Positions 60,696 to 64,000 of a stretch of DNA of 64,000 nucleotides are shown here, in pieces (positions within the stretch are counted from its first letter, which is position 1; each line of letters opens with the position of its first letter). Location: contig CAKTQM010000003.1 in assembly GCA_934597125.1 (NCBI GenBank), forward strand, positions 1 to 64,000, written 5' to 3'. The notes beneath the pieces are model-generated. The model was not told where the DNA came from. It did not search any database and worked only from the letters and a program-made list of their open reading frames with translations. The DNA comes from an uncultured Oscillospiraceae bacterium (GTDB lineage Bacteria > Bacillota > Clostridia > Oscillospirales > Oscillospiraceae). The position numbers were made by a program, and so were the translations under genes.

Positions 60696-60724
60696 TTGCA
60701 ATCCACAGCGGTTTCCCGTACAAT
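60696..60724 (+). promoter_or_regulatory. Promoter of the 60.9 kb surface-protein gene
   Basis: TTGCAA (60696-60701), 17-nt spacer, TACAAT (60719-60724). It lies in a 338-bp gap that otherwise holds the preceding terminator and the leader palindromes. Confidence 0.8.
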
Positions 60725-60738
60725 AGAACCATAGGACG

Positions 60739-60782
60739 ATGCCCCATGGGGCATGCTGCTTTTTACAGGTATGTAAAAAGCA
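60739..60782 (+). promoter_or_regulatory. Tandem palindromes in the surface-protein leader
   Basis: A 16-nt perfect palindrome (60739-60754, centre CCATGG) begins 14 bases after the -10 box. Two bases later comes a 10-bp stem TGCTTTTTAC/GTAAAAAGCA (60757-60782, 6-nt loop). This is the same arrangement as in the leaders of the BspA-like and SipW-type genes. No T-tract follows. Confidence 0.75.
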
Positions 60783-60865
60783 AATCCCATTCTTTTCCCG
60801 CGGGAAGCCCCCTATACGGCGCATCACAGGAATTTGAGAGATGCAACAAGGAAAGCGAGGTTTTT

Positions 60866-62221
60866 ATGAGAAAACGGATCATCACACTCCTGCTGGGTCT
60901 GATGGCAGCCATCGCCCTGCTGACCGTCACCGCATGGGCGGTGGAACCGCCACTCAAACTCTCCAAGCAGGAGGCCCAGAAACTGATCGGCAGCATCACG
61001 CTGCAATGCAGCGAACATCAAAATGTGCTGAACTTCACCGATATTGCACGAATTAACGATTTTTCCCTCGACCCGAAACCCACAGCAGCAGACAATTATG
61101 ACGGCAAGCTGACAGTCAACGCCGTTCCCTTCGTGGACTATTGGAACGGTAAAACCAACGATGATCCCCACCATATAATCACCGGAGAGAAATCCGCCGA
61201 GTTCGATGTGAAGTACACTGCCAGCGAAGGATGGACACTGATAGGCGCAGACGGCAAGCCAGTGACTGATCCTCCCGGCGTCATCTTTTACGTGTCCTGC
61301 CAGAAACCGGAACCGCCTGCACTGACGCTTCTAAACGATGCAAAGGTTTATATTCGCCTCGCAAATACGTCAGATGATATTCTCTACACTCCGCAGGGCA
61401 ACTGGTACGATGCCAATATCTCCGATAAGAATATTTCGTGGGACAACTGGAACAACACATGGATCTGCCGCATTCCGGTGGATGTGGACGCGATCTTGAA
61501 GCAGTACGCCCAAGATAACGGCGGCAACTTTGTGGCGCCGCCGGATTCCTGTATCTGGGGGAAATATGACTTGGTTAACCAACAGTGGACGTGGTACGGC
61601 AACGAGCCCGCCGCTGACATCTACGCGCTTCCCGCACCCACTCTGGATGATTTGAAAGGCATTACCGTCAACATCAACTGCAAGGACGGCAGCCATGCCG
61701 CCAAGAACTTCGCCCTGACCTCTTTCGGTCAGTTGAGCGGAAGCTGGGTACGTGATGAATTTTCTTACGAATACGAATACCATTTGACCCTGACAAATGC
61801 CGCCGCCAAGGACTTTGTGGCGCAGTACGGTGCAGATGTGGGCAAGACCCATTCTCTGGACGGTGTCACCGGTCAGATGGCGCTGACTTGGTATCAAGGT
61901 GAACCTGACAAGTCGTCCCTTGATGGCGGCATCGCGGTCTACGCCGATCCGGAAATAGACTCTGATCAGAAGAAGGAACACTGGGAGCTGGTGGTGGATA
62001 ACACATTCAACATCACCGCCGCCTGCGTCCCCGATACGCCGCAGGATAACACCACCACGACCACGCGCCCCCGCCGCAAGCCCGCCGCCGCGCCCGTGCA
62101 GGCGGACGATACCACCATCTCCTCCGCCAAGACCTTTGACGGCGGCATCGCCCTGTACGCCGGCCTGACCCTGCTCTCCACCACCGGCGCCGCGCTCCTC
62201 CACAGAAAAAAGGACAACTAA
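60866..62221 (+). CDS. Secreted surface protein with non-canonical C-terminal anchor
   Basis: A 451-residue exported protein. Signal peptide about 1-25 (ends VTAWA). The body is beta-rich with no family I recognise. A Thr/Pro/Arg/Lys linker (about 393-410) precedes the tail SAKTFDGG, a hydrophobic segment IALYAGLTLLSTTGAALL and HRKKDN, which parallels the tail of the BspA-like protein at 7.5 kb. The tail looks like a sortase-type or membrane anchor in which LPxTG is replaced by a KTFDGG-type motif. AAGCGAGG precedes the ATG at 60866. Confidence 0.85.
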   Translation: MRKRIITLLLGLMAAIALLTVTAWAVEPPLKLSKQEAQKLIGSITLQCSEHQNVLNFTDIARINDFSLDPKPTAADNYDGKLTVNAVPFVDYWNGKTNDDPHHIITGEKSAEFDVKYTASEGWTLIGADGKPVTDPPGVIFYVSCQKPEPPALTLLNDAKVYIRLANTSDDILYTPQGNWYDANISDKNISWDNWNNTWICRIPVDVDAILKQYAQDNGGNFVAPPDSCIWGKYDLVNQQWTWYGNEPAADIYALPAPTLDDLKGITVNINCKDGSHAAKNFALTSFGQLSGSWVRDEFSYEYEYHLTLTNAAAKDFVAQYGADVGKTHSLDGVTGQMALTWYQGEPDKSSLDGGIAVYADPEIDSDQKKEHWELVVDNTFNITAACVPDTPQDNTTTTTRPRRKPAAAPVQADDTTISSAKTFDGGIALYAGLTLLSTTGAALLHRKKDN

Positions 62222-62225
62222 AGCG

Positions 62226-62262
62226 TAAAAAAAGAACGCCCCGCCGGGGCGTTCTTTTTTCA
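62226..62262. terminator. Bidirectional terminator
   Basis: AAAAAAAGAACGCCCC/GGGGCGTTCTTTTTT stem with GCC loop between the convergent surface-protein (+) and lipoprotein (-) genes. Confidence 0.9.
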
Positions 62263-62267
62263 CCTCC

Positions 62268-62930
62268 TCACGGCCGGTACACGCGGCTGATGCCGGTGAT
62301 CTGGCCGCCGGTGACGGTCACCGTGGTGTTGTCGGGAAGAAAGCTCCCCGTGTCCTTCGTCAGATACTCCGCCAGCTGGTCGGCAGTCACCGTGACCTCG
62401 CCGGCCTCCAGATCGGCGCTGTCCTGCAGCTGGCAATCGGAGCTGACGGGCAGCGTCACAGCGCCCACCTCATGGAAGGTCTTGCTGTCGTCAGCGCCCA
62501 CGGCGTACAGGGTGCCGCCGTCGCCGCCCATCAGGGTCAGGCCGTCCTGCTCATAGCCGCCGTTGATAACCACGCCGTTGGTGGTGTCGATACTGGCAAC
62601 GACCACCTCCCTGCCGTCTGCCACGATGGTGTCGCCCACCTTCAGCTGGGAGACCTCCGCCGCGTCGTACAGCTCATAGCTGCAAACCTTCACGTCCAGA
62701 GTCATCTTGCCGCCCTCGGTGTGCAGGGCGGCGGCGTCAAAGGACACCGGCAGCGTGGCATCGGTGATGCTGTTCACGTCGATGCTGTCGGGCAGGGGCT
62801 CCACCCGCAGCGTCTCGCTGCCGGCGGGATCGTTGGTATTGCCGCCGTCGGCAGGGGTATCGGTATTGCCGCAGCCCGCCAGCGCCAGCGCCAGGCACAG
62901 GGCCAGCAGAAATGCAAATCCTTTTTTCAT
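62268..62930 (-). CDS. Lipoprotein, unknown function
   Basis: A 220-residue exported lipoprotein. The lipobox LALAGC puts Cys near residue 20, followed by an Asp/Gly/Asn/Pro linker to about residue 45. The mature part is beta-rich (TLDVKVCSYELYDAAEVSQLKVGDTIV...), with two later Cys that could be structural. No family is recognised. AAAGGAG precedes the ATG at 62930. Confidence 0.8.
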   Translation of the reverse strand: MKKGFAFLLALCLALALAGCGNTDTPADGGNTNDPAGSETLRVEPLPDSIDVNSITDATLPVSFDAAALHTEGGKMTLDVKVCSYELYDAAEVSQLKVGDTIVADGREVVVASIDTTNGVVINGGYEQDGLTLMGGDGGTLYAVGADDSKTFHEVGAVTLPVSSDCQLQDSADLEAGEVTVTADQLAEYLTKDTGSFLPDNTTVTVTGGQITGISRVYRP

Positions 62931-63002
62931 GGTTCAAATCTCCTTTTCCGTTGTATTTCGTCGATTTGCGCCCCGGTGACTGATTCCCCCGGAGCGGAAG
63001 CT

Positions 63003-63031
63003 ATCCTATCACCTCCCCGCGCAAAAAACAA
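63003..63031 (-). promoter_or_regulatory. Promoter of the 62.9 kb lipoprotein gene
   Basis: Minus strand TTGTTT (63031-63026), 17-nt spacer, TAGGAT (63008-63003). Confidence 0.6.
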
Positions 63032-63114
63032 GCGCCGCGGAAAAAGGTTTGCGGATTGTTCATAAATCACACAACGTCAAATTGTAAACTTTTCTTTATC
63101 CCCTCTCCTTTCCA

Positions 63115-63143
63115 TTGCAAACGGACGGCAGGCGTGGTATGAT
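63115..63143 (+). promoter_or_regulatory. Promoter of the LTA-synthase-like gene
   Basis: TTGCAA (63115-63120), 17-nt spacer, TATGAT (63138-63143) preceded by TGG. The short leader carries TGCCG/CGGCA and CCGCCC/GGGCGG stem-loops. Confidence 0.75.
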
Positions 63144-63214
63144 ATCAGGACTGCCGTTTCGGCATATTACGATGGTTTCCGCCCCCACAGGGCGGCAGGA
63201 TAAAGGAGACCCTT

Positions 63215-64000
63215 ATGGAAGAGAAACACACCCGTCTGGAACAGCAGCCGGCGGAAGCCCCCAAGCGAACGCTGTGGCCCCTGTTCTTTTTGCCCCTGTC
63301 CCTGTTGTATCACGAGCTGCTGCTGCGCCTGTGCGACCGCAGCATCCTGTTCTGGGACACGCCGCTTCTGTATATCGTGCTGTTTTCCGCCGCGGGCGGG
63401 CTGCTGCTGGCGGCGCTGCTGGATCTGCTGCCGCCCAAAGCCGCCCATGTGATCACCTATATCCTGTGCGGCGCGTGGACGGTACTGACCTGCATCGAGC
63501 TCTGCTGCAAGAGCTATTTCAAGACCTACTGGGGCCTGAGCTTCATCACCCAGATGACCGGCAATGTGGTGGGCAATTTCTTCACCACCATGCTGGAGAT
63601 CATCTGGGGCCGGATCATTTTCATCCTGCTGGCCTTTGTGCCCCTGGTGCTGCTGATCGTGCTGCGCCGCCATCTGCTGCCCGGACGGCGGCTGAGCGTG
63701 CGCTGCCGCGCCGTGGCGGTGGTGGCCTTTGTGGTGTGTCAGGCAACGGCCTCCGCCCTGTGCTATACCGGCGAGGATCGGGCCGACTACACCTATAACT
63801 ACGTCACCGACCGTGCCGTGCCCCGCTTCGGTCTGGCGGCCACCATCCGGCTGGAGGCCCAGTACGGCCTGTTCGGCCTGCCGGACACACCGGTGATCCA
63901 GGTGGACGAGCCGGTGCCGGATCAGGAGCCGGACGAGCCGGTGGTCTACGACTACAACAAGATGGATCTGGACTTCAACGCCGCCTCCGACCTGGTAGGC
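63215..64000 (+). CDS. LTA-synthase-like membrane sulfatase-family protein, 5' part
   Basis: The first 262 residues of a longer protein cut by the window end. After a polar N-terminus come about five transmembrane helices (near 20-38, 48-68, 76-98, 120-145 and 158-172), then an extracytoplasmic region with YNYVTDRAVPRFGLAATIRLE, an acidic Pro/Glu/Asp linker and VYDYNKMDLDFNAAS. This layout is that of LTA synthase-type phosphoglycerol transferases; the catalytic sulfatase domain would follow beyond 64000. AAAGGAG precedes the ATG at 63215. The assignment rests on topology and the YNKMDLDF-type segment, since no catalytic residue is in view. Confidence 0.75.
   Translation, partial: MEEKHTRLEQQPAEAPKRTLWPLFFLPLSLLYHELLLRLCDRSILFWDTPLLYIVLFSAAGGLLLAALLDLLPPKAAHVITYILCGAWTVLTCIELCCKSYFKTYWGLSFITQMTGNVVGNFFTTMLEIIWGRIIFILLAFVPLVLLIVLRRHLLPGRRLSVRCRAVAVVAFVVCQATASALCYTGEDRADYTYNYVTDRAVPRFGLAATIRLEAQYGLFGLPDTPVIQVDEPVPDQEPDEPVVYDYNKMDLDFNAASDLVG

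Noticed and set aside
63115..63798. A 227-codon plus-strand frame starting at 63115
   Set aside because: It starts in the promoter and becomes Arg/Ala-rich. The overlapping frame from 63215 has a good ribosome binding site, membrane helices and an uninterrupted run to the window end.

Overview
The window looks like a chromosomal segment from a GC-rich, endospore-forming Clostridia, most likely Oscillospiraceae (the Oscillibacter / Lawsonibacter / Flavonifractor neighbourhood; genus not resolved). The evidence is Firmicutes-type gene content: PolC-type DNA polymerase III, a sporulation SigK with its pro-sequence, NdoA/MazF, NrdR, a glmS ribozyme, an FMN riboswitch in front of ribU, DUF421/DUF4363 membrane proteins and strong AGGAGG-type ribosome binding sites. 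No tRNA, rRNA or CRISPR array was seen.

Layout. 1-7.4 kb: partial gene, RluA-type pseudouridine synthase, DUF362/ferredoxin protein, G5/3D cell-wall protein, AI-2E/PerM permease, rsmA, a TIM-barrel protein and a macro-domain protein. 7.5-10.7 kb: a large BspA-like leucine-rich-repeat surface protein. 10.8-19 kb: GIY-YIG protein, an acidic protein coupled to a Met-gamma-lyase-like enzyme, a KamB/KamC-like ATPase pair, nnrD, a lipoprotein and alr. 19-26.7 kb: a SipW-type secreted beta-helix protein, mazF, nrdR, DUF4363-DUF421, and glmS behind its ribozyme. 27-38.5 kb: an MBL hydrolase, then the conserved pyrH-frr-uppS / cdsA-dxr-rseP-ispG-polC cluster (translation, undecaprenyl phosphate, phospholipid and isoprenoid synthesis, site-2 protease, replication). 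38.5-43 kb: thioesterase and a polyamine transporter potA-potB-potCD with a fused permease/binding protein. 43-50.6 kb: Mbeg1-like protein, ribU, sigK, recQ, and an autoregulated marR-MATE efflux pair. 50.6-54.6 kb: a stand-alone phage-derived cassette (collagen-like fibre, Ig-like/tail protein, carbohydrate-binding protein, small coiled-coil protein, holin, amidase) without any capsid, portal, tail or terminase gene. 54.7-64 kb: Nudix hydrolase, small membrane protein, peptide-binding lipoprotein, DEAD-box helicase, ruvX-FAD oxidoreductase, a second anchored surface protein, a lipoprotein, and the start of an LTA-synthase-like gene.

Two non-coding themes stand out. First, the intergenic spaces carry two families of modular dispersed repeats. 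Family A has two perfect hairpins, and its copies show compensatory base changes. Family B has inverted terminal hairpins that resemble terminators. They are found alone, side by side, and with A nested inside B; one B end supplies the last codons and the stop codon of a gene. Second, the three secreted surface-protein genes (BspA-like, SipW-type and the 60.9 kb protein) each have a promoter followed at once by two consecutive, nearly abutting palindromes. The sequences are unrelated but the architecture is the same, which points to a shared leader-RNA mechanism.
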